Origin: Pectinophora gossypiella
Taxonomy: Eukaryota > Arthropoda > Insecta > Lepidoptera > Gelechiidae
Reading direction: 5' to 3'
NCBI RefSeq assembly: GCF_024362695.1
Contig: NC_065422.1
Span: 4,215,534-4,279,533, forward strand
DNA: 64,000 nucleotides
Positions within the stretch are counted from its first letter, which is position 1, and each line of letters starts with the position of its first letter. Shown one piece after another: positions 42,899 through 52,989 of the stretch. The position numbers were made by a program, and so were the translations under genes. The notes beneath the pieces were generated by a model that did no database searches, was not told the DNA's origin, and saw only the letters and a program-made list of their open reading frames with translations.

Positions 42899-43386
42899 CA
42901 GGGTGTTAGTGACATCGTAACGAATACTCAGAGGGATGATTCAGACCATGATTCTGAGTTAATATCAAGTGGAATTTTCCGTCGCAAAATTCATGTTATT
43001 TTTTTAGTTTTTTTAAATTATTTTCAATTCTATACTTTTGCGATGGAAAATTCCACTTGATATTAACTCAGAATAATCAGCTGAATCATCCCTCTCAGTA
43101 TTCGTTACGATGTCACTTACACCGCATACAAGTACATACAGTAGCCATACAAGTAGGTATGGGTGTTAGTGATACTGTAACGAATACTGAAGGGGATGAT
43201 TCAGACCATGAGTCTGAGTCGATATCAAGTGGAATTTCCTGTCGAAGAAGTCATGAAAATTTTAGAGCTTATTTAAATTATTTTCGGTTCCATACTTTTG
43301 CGACGAAAAATTCCACTTGATATCAACTCAGAATTATGGCGTGTATCATCCCTCAAAGTTTTCGTTACGATGTCACTAACACCCTG
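42899..43386. mobile_element. MITE-J dimer, complete
   Basis: TA on both sides (42897-42898, 43387-43388). The outer ends CAGGGTGTTAGTGACATCGT are inverted repeats. Inside there are two consecutive hairpins with ~80-bp arms (each has GATATTAACTCAGAAT or GATATCAACTCAGAAT inverted), joined by a linker with CAAGTACATACAGTAGCC and GTAGGTATGGGTG. 488 bp, no coding frame shared between halves. Confidence 0.85.
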
Positions 43387-43958
43387 TATAATTGTAAAAT
43401 ATCAATTTCTTTGTTGAGGGCCTAACTGAGTTGTGTATGTTCGGATGTCGCAATCCAAACTAATTATTTTATTGTTGTTTTGTATTGATGCCCGCGTCTA
43501 CAGCACAACAATAAAGTACTTAGTTTTGAAATCAAAGATACAAGATAAATCTAATAATTTATAGTCTTTGAAATTAGCATTCGTTTGTATTTGTAAAAAA
43601 ATATTAATAAAATTGCACTGTATACATACTTATATGACATAAATAATTATATACCTATATACGTACAATTACTGTGCACATTGTGGAGATTGACTTGGCA
43701 AAATACTGAGGAAGCTGATACGAGAATGGAAATCTGGTGGCTAAAATGGCCACATCGAAGCAATTCATCTAAGAAAACAATGTTGCAATTTGACATTTGA
43801 TTGCATTCCGCATTTAGTTTTATATGCGAAAATGTCACATTGAAATATTGCTTTTTTAGATCGATTGCTTCGATTTGGCCTTTTTAACACCCCAGTTATT
43901 CGAGCCCAACGGGGATACAAGGATTAGAACACTTCTTCTCAATCAACCATCACGCTAC
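43387..43958. other. Spacer
   Basis: Nothing recognised. Confidence 0.4.
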
Positions 43959-43972
43959 TCATACTTAAAATA

Positions 43973-44303
43973 AAAACATAAACAGCCTATATACGTCCCA
44001 CTGCTGGGCACAGGCCTCCCCTCAATCAACCGGAGGGGGTATGGAGCTTACTCCACCACGCTGCTCCACTGTGGGTTGGTGGACGTGTTTTTACGGCTAA
44101 TAGCCGGGACCAACGGCTTAACGTGCCCTTCGAAGCACGGAATCATCTTACTTTTTCGGACCATCAGGTGATTCAAGCCTAAAAAGTCCTTACCAAACAA
44201 AGGACAGTCTCATAAAGTTATTTCGACAATGTCCCCATCGGGAATCGAACCCGGACCTCCAGATCGTGAGCCTAACGCTCTAACCAGTAGACCACCGAGG
44301 CTG
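43973..44303 (-). mobile_element. SINE-B, full length with target duplication
   Basis: Perfect 14-bp duplication TCATACTTAAAATA (43959-43972, 44304-44317). Read on the minus strand: head ACAGCCTCGGTGGTCTACTG, B box GGTTCGATTCC, core, tail GCCCAGCAGTGGGACGTATA and GGCTGTTTATGTT. The best reference copy of SINE-B here. Confidence 0.95.
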
Positions 44304-44589
44304 TCATACTTAAAATATTTATGTAAAAAACTTTCTACTTCAGAATCATAGACACCCCAGTCTAAAGTTAAATCAACAAAATAAGAGACAACAAATTTAG
44401 CATATTTCGCTATTAATAATTAGCAAAGGCCATGGCGGGCGGATCCGGATGTGATCTCGTCAACTTCTCAACTCACAAGTTTGGAATTATGAAATCCTCA
44501 TCCGATTTATTATTGGATTAAGTCTCTTCAGATTATACTTTGGCCTCTTTGAATCTAAATATACCACAAAACACAACATAAGCTCACAA

Positions 44590-44720
44590 CTATATCAAAT
44601 TGGGGTGTGACAGGTACATCCATCGCAAGATGAACTAAGTACCCACGCCTCACCGAGTTTTCTGTTAGACCAACGTGCTAGGTGGAAAGCCGTATCGCCG
44701 CCTATTATGGTCAAGTCAGA
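44590..44720 (-). mobile_element. Family I copy
   Basis: CATCCATCGCAAGATGAACT, TCACCGAGTTTTCTGTTAGA, GCCGTATCGCCGCCTATTAT. Confidence 0.65.
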
Positions 44721-45306
44721 GTGTTAGTAAAAAAATCTCTTTAAATCTTAAATTTCTCTTTTTTTTAAGTATATTATACTATATAATAATTAAAAAAATG
44801 TGTAGATTTTTAATGCGCAAATAAAGCAAAATTCGATGTTCGCCAAAGGATAAAAAAACATATACAGTTATTGTATTATTTGTGTCAGTCCCCTTTTTTA
44901 TTTTATAAATTTCTTTAGGTTTGGATACATGACGTAACATATTATTTAATATAATATATGAAAAAAAAAACACTCTTAAACAAAACAAAACCCAAAAACC
45001 TCAAACCCGAATCTTCAACCAAACCAAAGATTTTCCTGAGAATTATCTACCGTAGCTCGATGCTACGAATGGCGTAGACGACTCGCTACGCTCCTTACGT
45101 ATTCGGTATTTCTCGGTTGACAGGACGTAACGCTGCTACACGCTTGAGGGCGCCAGCGCAGATCGCATTATAAGATTTGTTAAAGGATTTCCCGGATTTT
45201 AGTAGGGTTGTCGATTAACTTCTATCCTGCCATTGTGATTTGGTGGCGAGTTTTAAGATTTTTGGCCGTTGTATTATAAATGATTAGTTTTATTTTTAAT
45301 AATTAT
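44721..45306. other. Spacer
   Basis: A CG-richer patch at 45050-45170 (GGCGTAGACGACTCGCTACG) has no recognised identity. Confidence 0.4.
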
Positions 45307-45466
45307 TGGAGATATGTAACCTAACCCGTTTTAGTCTGGTTTTCCCTTCGGTGGTTGGAAGGTCAGATAGGCAGTGGCTTCTGTAAAAAAACCGGACCTG
45401 TCAAATCTTCAGTTTAGGTAGGCAGACCCTGTGAATAACGGAATAATGCTACGGAGATGATGATTA
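45307..45466 (+). mobile_element. SINE-D 3' half
   Basis: TTCCCTTCGGTGGTTGGAAG, CCGGACCTGTCAAATCTTCA, ending GAGATGATGAT. Confidence 0.8.
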
Positions 45467-46090
45467 CAAATGCTTAAAGTTTAAGCCTTAAACGCTTTAG
45501 TATGGACTGAAGCTTTTTATATTTTGACCATACAACTATTAACTATTAGTCGTGTAAACCTGGCTTGTGAAGGTTCATAAATCATCAATTTATTGCCTAA
45601 ACAGGTATCTGTACCTATAAGTGCCAGTCATAAAGTATTTTAGAAATATCGCGTGGGACCTCTCACTTTATAATGAGTGCTGTCTAAGGTCTTTTGAAGG
45701 ATTGTAAAGTTAAGAAATCATATTGCTTATGTGAATGGAGAAGTATCGTCATCAATAACTTTGCGACAGCGATTGGATTTATTGATACAGGCGCAGGCGG
45801 TAGTTTATGTATGTAAATAGGAACATTCCACATAAAATCAGTTGCCAAACGTGTGAATGCGGCGGCGCAAGTCGTCACGTATCTCACTCAGATTGTAAGC
45901 CACGCTCCCAACTTATAATATCTTACAGAGTTGTTACAACGTGTGTTTTTTCTGTTTTATTTTTTATTTTTAGAAACTAATGATTATTAAAAGTAATGAT
46001 TACCTAAATGATAAAAACGCCTGCTATTAAATGTGCTTCTCTAGTTATTAAATAACTTTTAATGTATACCGACATGGATTTAAAACAGGT
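45467..46090. other. Spacer
   Basis: Nothing recognised. Confidence 0.4.
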
Positions 46091-46225
46091 GTTGCTGAAG
46101 TAGTTTCTTGCCAATCCTTCTCCTCACATAACATCTTGCGAAAAGACTTAGATTCAAAAATGTTTAATTGACCTTCAACAAGTTTATCTATGATAATCAC
46201 GTTGAATAAATGATCCTGATCCTGA
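46091..46225 (+). mobile_element. LINE-K 3' end
   Basis: GTGTTGCTGAAGTAGTTTCT, CATCTTGCGAAAAGACTTAG, GATTCAAAAATGTTTAATTG, CGTTGAATAAATGATCCTGA with a CCTGAT tail. Confidence 0.75.
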
Positions 46226-46582
46226 TACTAAACAAATGTCAAAAGCTACCTATAGGTACAAAGCCACTTCAAAAATAAAAATACATCAGCGCATGCGTTT
46301 GCATGTCACAATTCACACGGAAAATAAAAAAAATAAATCGCAATTTTCTGAATCGGACGGGATTTAAATCAGTACCACTGAATCTCCATCTATATGGCGC
46401 CAACTATACGAAACATTAAGTATTAATATTTCTTGAACTCTTATCTGAGTCTGAGTCTGAGTGTTCGATCTTATTTCATTTTACATAACATAGCATCGCG
46501 CCTGTATCCATATCTGTATCTGTATCTGTTTGTGATGTCATTATAATGTATATATATGTAATCCGTGTCTGTGGTGTCCTAA
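46226..46582. other. Spacer with simple repeats
   Basis: TGAGTC and TATCTG short arrays near 46446 and 46506. Confidence 0.4.
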
Positions 46583-46617
46583 ATAATAAATGTTTCTTTC
46601 TTTCTTTCTTTCTTTCT
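46583..46617 (+). repeat. (TTTC)n tail of a LINE 3' end
   Basis: AATAATAAATG followed by about six TTTC units, the counterpart of the reversed end at 28690. Confidence 0.7.
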
Positions 46618-46980
46618 ATCCCCGGACGGGTAGGCAGAGGTGTATAGTATACACACTCCACGCCAGGTATGTTTAAGTCCCATGTAGTAAAGGGCGAGCT
46701 TGCCATTAACCGGGCACAAATCCTGGAAACCACGTGACGTCAATTGTCTATGATAATTAAAACACATAATGACGGGTTTTTACCGCCGCGTTTAAATCGG
46801 GGATATGAGACTCCCCTGAGTCTAATATCCCTGATTTAAACGCGGTAAGAACACATTATTATGTGTTTTAATTATGATAATAACCGCGTAAACTTAAAAC
46901 AATTGTCTATGATTCAAACAAGAATTGTATTTCAAAGTCGAATTCAGTGTTTAAGAGCCAAAGTCGCCAGGATTGGAGGC
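46617..46980 (+). mobile_element. Family F copy split by a hairpin insert
   Basis: GGGTAGGCAGAGGTGTATAG, CACGCCAGGTATGTTTAAGT, TTAACCGGGCACAAATCC before the insert; TCAAACAAGAATTG after it. Compare 59405-59560, which is uninterrupted. Confidence 0.65.
46755..46899. mobile_element. 145-bp hairpin insert with 14-bp target duplication
   Basis: Flanked by CAATTGTCTATGAT at 46741-46754 and 46900-46913. 46755-46873 is a near-perfect palindrome with ~57-bp arms and a 4-base centre (arms contain AATTAAAACACATAATGACG and CGCGTTTAAATCGGGGATAT); a 26-bp tail ending ACTTAAAA follows. The long duplication points to target-primed or other retro-type insertion rather than a classic MITE. Confidence 0.7.
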
Positions 46981-47263
46981 CATAAGGGCGCGTTTTCCGA
47001 ACAGGGCAATCACGGTTTTTGTATTTTTATATATATATTTTTTATATTTCTTTATATCATTAAAGTATTACATTGTTAGGTAAATCACTGATACCGTTAA
47101 ACCACAATACGGGTTGTCTCGGTCTATTGCGAGCTCTATATATGTCCGCGTGAGACATGTGGTGGGATCAAGTGCGTGACGTCGTGCCTCCACTTCCACA
47201 GGAGTAATCTCCACTCCGCACACTGCATCACAAATATTTGACACGCCCTTGCTGGAGTCAGTT

Positions 47264-47465
47264 AAACCACAGGCGGTTTCTTCTAAACATTACTATTATA
47301 CAGGGTGTTAGTGACATCGTAAAGTGACAAGTGGAGTTGCGAAGAAAAATTCCACTTGATATTAACTCAGAATAATGAGCTGAATCATCTCTCTCAGTAT
47401 TCGTTACGATGTCACTAACACCCTGTATAATAATAATGTTTAAAAGAAACCGCCTGTGGTTTATC
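47264..47465. mobile_element. Fold-back element with MITE-J at its centre
   Basis: Outer arms TTAAACCACAGGCGGTTTCT on the left and the inverted AGAAACCGCCTGTGGTTTA on the right, ~37 bp each. Between them sits a MITE-J. Confidence 0.7.
47301..47425. mobile_element. MITE-J monomer with internal deletion
   Basis: CAGGGTGTTAGTGACATCGT to AACACCCTG, TA on both sides. 125 bp: most of the left arm is deleted, the right arm is intact. Confidence 0.85.
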
Positions 47466-47469
47466 TGAC

Positions 47470-47545
47470 ATATAGGTAGCCATACAAATAAGTTTGGGTC
47501 TTAGTGACGTAACGAATATTGAAGTGGATGATTCAGACCATTACG
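47470..47545 (+). mobile_element. MITE-J linker and second-half fragment
   Basis: TAGGTAGCCATACAAATAAG, TTTGGGTCTTAGTGACGTAA, GATGATTCAGACCATTA. Confidence 0.65.
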
Positions 47546-47695
47546 GTAACTTTCCGCCCCCCACCACCAATTCGTATCGGGGGCCGATCTCACCCCCTCT
47601 GTGTCTTACTTTAGCTCGTAAGCCACTAAGGAGTAAGAGGCAAACCGCACGGACTATCTCCCTCGCACTTACGCGTTAGTTGAGAGTCCGGGTTC
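47546..47695 (+). repeat. Family M copy
   Basis: CCACCAATTCGTATCGGGGG, TCGTAAGCCACTAAGGAGTA, CTCCCTCGCACTTACGCG. Recurs at 8578 (reverse) and 49845. Confidence 0.55.
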
Positions 47696-48785
47696 CACTA
47701 CTTACTGCCTAAAAATCCAGATTACTTTCAATTGTATAAAATAAATAACTTACAATTTCTCATAAAGACTCTATTCTTCGCGTTATGAAAGAGAATAAAT
47801 CCATACTGAGGATAGTCGTGCTCCGTGAATGGAATTCAGGGTAAATCAGCCATCTCGCCGAACCCGAACCTCATTTCTTCTTAAACAGCCTCCGTACAGC
47901 CTCCACTGATACTTAGAACTTTAATGTTTTGAATTAATTTATAATTCTGACAACATTGAAAAAAAAAATGTATTTACTTATTTACACATAAAATATTAGA
48001 TTGCAGTTTATATAGATAATATATATTACCTATATTCTTTACTCTGAAGCCACGAATAATACTAAACACAATTACGCAATATCAATGAAAATGAAAATTT
48101 AAATTGATTTTTTTCTCTTTATTTTTAGGAACTTTTGTTTTTAAAACATGCCAGCTCCATCGGCCCTTAACATGTACTACAATCTATTATAAAGGTGAAT
48201 ATCAAAATGTGCCAACTCCGGCGGCGAACCCTTAAATTGAAATGAATTTAAATTTTCTACATAATTTTAATGAACTATATATAAAGGCGAATTCTTATGA
48301 GAACTATAAAAAAAAATACTGATTTAACTTTTTTATATTTGCTTCTCAGTAATGTAGGTGTCCATTAGTTATAAGTGGAAACATTTTGGGAGAGTGTACA
48401 AACAGTAACACATTATACAGCATTAGGGAATAATAAACATATGGTTTGATACGTTTATTATTTCCTAATTCGAAGTAAATAAACCCGAAGTCTATAGCGT
48501 CAGTGGATCGGGAAACAATTTCGCCCGCTACGATGGGTATATTGTCAGAAATATAATTTAATCCGGCAACAATAGGGCATTGGAAACCACCGCGCGTGAA
48601 GCGCCGCCATGACAGTTTTTTTCCTTAAATAAAGGGGAAATATGTGGAAAATCGGCGCACTCTCATTTCGCTTTTCTTTACATGATTCCGAACAGATAAT
48701 GTGCAAGAGTTTCGATAAAAATTAGAAGCAAAATGATGTCAAGAACAAACCAATTTGATTTAAAAAAAATTAAAATATTTTAGAA
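47696..48785. other. 1.1-kb AT-rich spacer
   Basis: Holds a ~20-bp-arm hairpin at 48424-48469 (GGGAATAATAAACATAT inverted) and no recognisable gene. Confidence 0.45.
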
Positions 48786-49107
48786 TTCTTCTATTGTGTG
48801 GGTTGTGAGGTGAATTACCAACCTCATCAACCCTGGTGTCAGGGTTATTATTGACCCGCCAAAGACGCCTGACATGGCTCATGTAACGATTACTCACTTA
48901 CATCAGTAAGTAGTAACCGGGACCACCGACTTAACGTGCCTTCCGAAGCACGGATCATCTTACTTTTTGGACAATCAGGTGATCAGTCTGTAATGTCCTA
49001 ACGGAACTAGGGATAAGTGATTTTTGTGATATGTCCCCACCGGGAATCGATACCGGGACCTTCGGATCGTGATCCCAATGCTCAAGCACTGGACCACGGA
49101 GGCCGTT
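48786..49107 (-). mobile_element. SINE-A, full length
   Basis: Reversed tail TTCTTCTATTGTGTGGGTTG, core CGTGCCTTCCGAAGCACGGA, head TGGACCACGGAGGCCGTT; the B box reads GGTATCGATTCCC. Confidence 0.9.
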
Positions 49108-49159
49108 AAGATAATACCATAACAATTACGAATGCCAAAACATTAATTCCAAAAGCAGA

Positions 49160-49370
49160 TATGAAAAATCAGCCTCGGTGGTCTAGTGGTTACAGCGTTG
49201 GACTCACGATCAGGGGATAAGAGTTCGATTTCCGATGGGGACATTGTCGAAACCACTTTGTGAGACTGCACTTTGTTTGGTAAGGCATCGCTCTGATGAG
49301 AGTTACAAAACTGAACTTCGATTTGAGATGCGGTTACATGAGCAATGGATTCAACGCCAACGAATGAAGA
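49160..49370 (+). mobile_element. SINE-B-type head on a different body
   Basis: GCCTCGGTGGTCTAGTGGTT, GAGTTCGATTTCCGATGGGG, CATTGTCGAAACCACTTTGT as in SINE-B, but after GTTTGGTAAGGCATCG the body changes to TTGAGATGCGGTTACATGAG. A chimeric or separate SINE subfamily. Confidence 0.65.
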
Positions 49371-49377
49371 ATGACTG

Positions 49378-49468
49378 TGGTGTCTGAATGACACCACACC
49401 ACCACCACCTGTGGTGTGTGTGGTGTGTGGTGACTGTGGTGTGGTGGTGTGGTGTGTGGTGTGGGCTA
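49378..49468. repeat. TGGTG-type minisatellite
   Basis: GACACCACACCACCACCACC then GTGGTGTGTGTGGTGTGTGG; both strands' versions appear, so it can fold back. Confidence 0.8.
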
Positions 49469-49844
49469 AACAGGAAACACCCTAAAGCACCCTAAAGTCT
49501 AGAATTTCAGTTCCCTGTCTGGGGTCGCTACAAGATTTCAAATCTCGTGGTTTTTATTTCGGTGGCGTGTGAGACAGTGCGCATGCGACCGAGAATGTCG
49601 GGATCAGGGATTGAATAAAATCATAGACTAAAGAATAACACTGCTTATAGAACGGTAACTCTCCGCGCGGGCAATTACTGTGAGATCAAATATTTGAATC
49701 AAACGAAAGAACGTCGGCGTGCAATTTCAAAATTCGAACACATAAACTAAACTGATAAAAAATAAAAGCAACGGTACGCGCGTAGTCTTCACGATTCAAG
49801 TCTAAACTATATTCGAGGGGGAGTGAGGTAAACCTAGCTCAAAC
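49469..49844. other. Spacer
   Basis: Nothing recognised. Confidence 0.4.
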
Positions 49845-50070
49845 GCTGGTGGGGAGCGGAGAGTTGTCGCTCTATATGTAGTATTGTTCCTTATTCTATG
49901 CTTTAATCTTAAACGGCCGTAAGCCGCTAAGGAGTAAGGGGGAGAACGCAAAGAATATGTCTCGCTAACCCTGACACCCCTGATAACCCTGACACCAGGG
50001 TTGATGAGGTTGGTCATCCACCTCACAACCCATACGATAGGAGAAGATGTCTCACTCGCACTTACGCTTT
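49845..50070 (+). mobile_element. Family M copy split by a SINE-A tail
   Basis: GGCCGTAAGCCGCTAAGGAG before; CACTCGCACTTACGCTTTAG after. The SINE-A tail at 49966-50047 (CCTGACACCAGGGTTGATGA to GATAGGAGAAG) is flanked by related ATGTCTC(G/A)CT copies. Confidence 0.6.
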
Positions 50071-50122
50071 AGGCAGCACAAGGTAAGAATGAAATTTTTC
50101 TATGGAGTGTCCGGGCTGTTAT

Positions 50123-50178
50123 ACAAAGTTGTCCAGCCAAGTAGTTAATGCCGTTTGCGGCAATTCTACAATATCATC
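50123..50178 (+). mobile_element. SINE-P scrap
   Basis: TGTCCAGCCAAGTAGTTAAT and GCCGTTTGCGGCAATTCTAC. Confidence 0.65.
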
Positions 50179-50443
50179 ATCCCCCTAGAATTATCCCGTT
50201 TTCACAGGGTCCGCTTACCTTACCTGAAGATTTGACAGGTCCGGTTTTTTACAAAAGCGACTGTCTGTCTAACCTTCCAACCCGCGAAGGGAAAACCAGC
50301 CCAATGCAGGTTAGGTCACATACCTCCGAAAGTGCATTCCTTCACCGCTGAGCACGTGATAAACATTTATAATCCAAACATGAATTCGAACAAATTCGAC
50401 AATTATTGGTTTAGGCCTGTGCTGGATTCGAAACGTATTGAAA
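50179..50443 (-). mobile_element. SINE-D, most of length
   Basis: ATTATCCCGTTTTCACAGGG, GACAGGTCCGGTTTTTTACA, CCAACCCGCGAAGGGAAAAC, CACCGCTGAGCACGTGATAA, TTGGTTTAGGCCTGTGCTGG. Confidence 0.85.
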
Positions 50444-50520
50444 TATAGAAACATCGTGAGGAAACCAATATCCCTGATAAATGCATTTTCGGAGTTATGT
50501 GACCTAACCTGTATTGGACA
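50444..50520 (+). mobile_element. SINE-D middle piece, inverted to its neighbour
   Basis: AACATCGTGAGGAAACCAAT, AATGCATTTTCGGAGTTATG, TGACCTAACCTGTATTGGAC. Confidence 0.75.
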
Positions 50521-51166
50521 ATACATATTATTCCCATTATTTTTATCACTTGTCACTTTTCGATATCATTTGCTATTTGACTAACCCCCCGGAATAGAAT
50601 ACCTGGATAAAACTAGCATCAACTTTCGTCGAATCCAAACGTTGCTTCCCAATTCCAATCGTTTCAGACTAATCCAAACTTACAGGAGCAAATAAACTAC
50701 TAGTTAATTAGTTGCCTGTATGTATAATTATAAAGATATGTCAAAAGCCAAGAAACTCGAGTTCCGCGCATTTCGCGACACTTCGCGCCACTTCGCCGGC
50801 GAAGCGTGCGAAGTGTACGCAATTAGACGTAATTACACACGCGAGCAAATATCAGAGGGTTAATATGTTCTATTGACGTGCTAAACTATGCGAACTGCTT
50901 TTGATATGCTTGACATGAGAATGATGGAGAAAAGATTGCGTCTACAAATAAGCAGTTAGATGAATGTATGTTAAGACAGATATGTAGTCTTAAATAAATA
51001 CTTTCACTTTTTACTTACTACTATACTACACTACACTACACTATACACTACACACACACACATACACTGTTACACTTATACTTTTTTTTTCACTTTTTTT
51101 CTTTTTCTTTTTTTTGTGTCCATTGTGTTCAATAAAGTATTTTAGGTATCTATCTATCTACTTTGG
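50521..51166. other. Spacer
   Basis: A GC-rich imperfect fold-back at 50765-50820 (CACTTCGCCGGCGAAGCGTG) and a CACTACACTA-type array at 51020-51060. Confidence 0.4.
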
Positions 51167-51557
51167 TACTATGTTTACAAGGGATGGTAAATACGATGAA
51201 GATATAGAAAGGAGAGTAAAATTAGGTAATTAAGCGAATGGGGCAATGCATGCAGTTGTTAGTGGCCAATGTATCTCGCAAGATGCGAGGATGGCTGTTC
51301 ACTATGCAGTACTTATCCCTACGCTTCGGCTTCAATCCGGTAGTGAATGTAGGATACGGCAGAAGAAGCATGAATATAGGATTAATGCCGTAGCAATGAG
51401 GAGTGATAGAGTGAGAAACAGTGTGATAAGAGAGATGTGGTGTAAAAGACGATCAGTGACTAAGATTGAGAAGAGAATGTTAAGTAGCTTTGGACACGTG
51501 GACCGGATGAAGGATAGTAGGATTACGAATGAAGTTTACAAAGCGAGGTTGGAATAA
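51167..51557 (+). pseudogene. LINE-Z ORF2 C-terminal remnant
   Basis: In successive frames: FTRDGKYDEDIERRVKLGN, a stop, then MHAVVSGQCISQDARMAVHY, AVLIPTLRLQSGSEC, INAVAMRSDRVRNSVIREMW, RMLSSFGHVDRMKDSRITNE. This is the region after the RT boxes in many insect LINEs (usual form LRWFGHVERMDESRL). The usual YGSETW is changed to LQSGSEC. Dead copy; the C-terminal ending appears separately at 12288, 21521 and 28918. Confidence 0.75.
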
Positions 51558-51779
51558 ATGAACTTATTATAGGACATTTTGAATGCAAAAAGATTACCTT
51601 ATGTTTAATGTACAGGGCAAAACATAAAAAAGCTAATAACTGACGTAATTAAATCCAAATTAATAAGTCATAAAATTAAGTAGTCACCCCTCGTCATACA
51701 GGCACGTATTGAGGTCGGCATTACTGTAATTAAGTTTATTGCGACACGGAGGGGTATTACCTCCCATTCCCAACCCCCT
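51558..51779. other. Short spacer
   Basis: Nothing recognised. Confidence 0.4.
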
Positions 51780-51810
<31 letters not shown>

Positions 51811-51811
51811 T
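51780..51811. repeat. (TG)n followed by an 18-base G run
   Basis: TGTGTGTGTGTGTG then G18. Long G runs are prone to assembly length errors. Confidence 0.85.
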
Positions 51812-51995
51812 AAGGTGGAGCCTTTGACTTTGTACCTGGGAAATTGTATTACCTACTTAGAAGCTCGCGACGAATTACAACCGCATGCATATTGTGAACT
51901 TTCAAATGTCATATTTGTAATTTAATTAGCTTTTGAAAGAAAGATTGTGAAGTTAAATAATGAGTACTTATAATTTGGAGGACTTATAAATGATC

Positions 51996-52293
51996 TTAAG
52001 AGCGTTAAGCTCATGATCTGGAGGTCCGGGTTCGATTCCCGATGGGGACATTGTCGAAATCACTTTGTGAGACTGTCCTTTGTTTGGTAAGGACGCCTGA
52101 AGGCTTGAATCACCTGATTGTCCGAAAAAGTAAGATGATGCTTCGGAGGGCACGTTAAGCCGTTGGTTCCGGAAATTAGCCGTAAAAACACCTCCACCAA
52201 CCCGCATTGGAGCAGCGTGGTGGAGTATGCTCCATACCCCCTCCGGTTGATTGAGGGGAGGCCTGTGCCCAGCAGTGGGATAGGCTGTTTATG
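51996..52293 (+). mobile_element. SINE-B, 5' truncated, with target duplication
   Basis: Perfect 11-bp duplication TATAAATGATC (51985-51995, 52294-52304). Starts in the head at GAGCGTTAAGCTCATGATCT; B box GGTTCGATTCC intact; tail GCCCAGCAGTGGGATAGGCT. Confidence 0.95.
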
Positions 52294-52382
52294 TATAAAT
52301 GATCAATTCTTTCTTCTTTTGCAGGGGATTGTGAGAGACGTACTTATATCAACACATGGACCCTGGTCATAGAATAAGGAAT

Positions 52383-52625
52383 CATCATTATCATCAGCCC
52401 ATTAACGTACGCACGGCACAGCACGGGCCTTCCTATGGATAGATAGGGAGATTGGGCCTTTAAACCATCACGCGGGCCCAGTGCGGATTGATGGTTATTA
52501 ACGACTGCCAATGCAGCCGGGACCAACTGCTTAACGTACCTTCCGAAGCTCAGAAGAGTTCGAGATGAAAACTTTTTTTTTGTGGTCACCCATCCTATGA
52601 CCGGCCTTTGCGAAAGTTGCGAAAT
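52383..52625 (-). mobile_element. SINE-5S, 5' truncated, with target duplication
   Basis: Perfect 10-bp duplication AATAAGGAAT (52373-52382, 52626-52635). The tRNA-like head is missing; the copy starts within the 5S-like part (GCAACTTTCGCAAAGGCCGG, GGATGGGTGACCAC on the minus strand). Confidence 0.95.
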
Positions 52626-52835
52626 AATAAGGAATAATACTATGTACGTATATAACAGCGACTCTCCACTCCCCGCCAGCGGCTGAGCTATGTCTACCTC
52701 GGTCTTACTTTAGTCTTCAATCGTATGGACGTCAGATGTCACACACATAGATTCAGAGACACGTCAGACACCACAGAAATAGAAGCCGGTCTAAGATAAT
52801 CAAAAATCAATCTCATTTTACATTTCGACTTATTT

Positions 52836-52973
52836 TAGAATTTTATTTATGAATTACGTAACAACAGCAGTCACAGGACAGTATTTCCATACAAACTCCA
52901 TAGAAAACTTTCGTTTTGACGTTTCGTAAAAAGGATCTGATTTCACTAGGTTGTCAAATAGCCTATTGTTTCT
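52836..52973 (-). mobile_element. MITE-E copy 4, diverged
   Basis: CCATACAAACTCCATAGAAA, CGTTTTGACGTTTCGTAAAA, GATTTCACTAGGTTGTC. Confidence 0.55.
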
Positions 52974-52989
52974 AAGCCACATATTTTTT

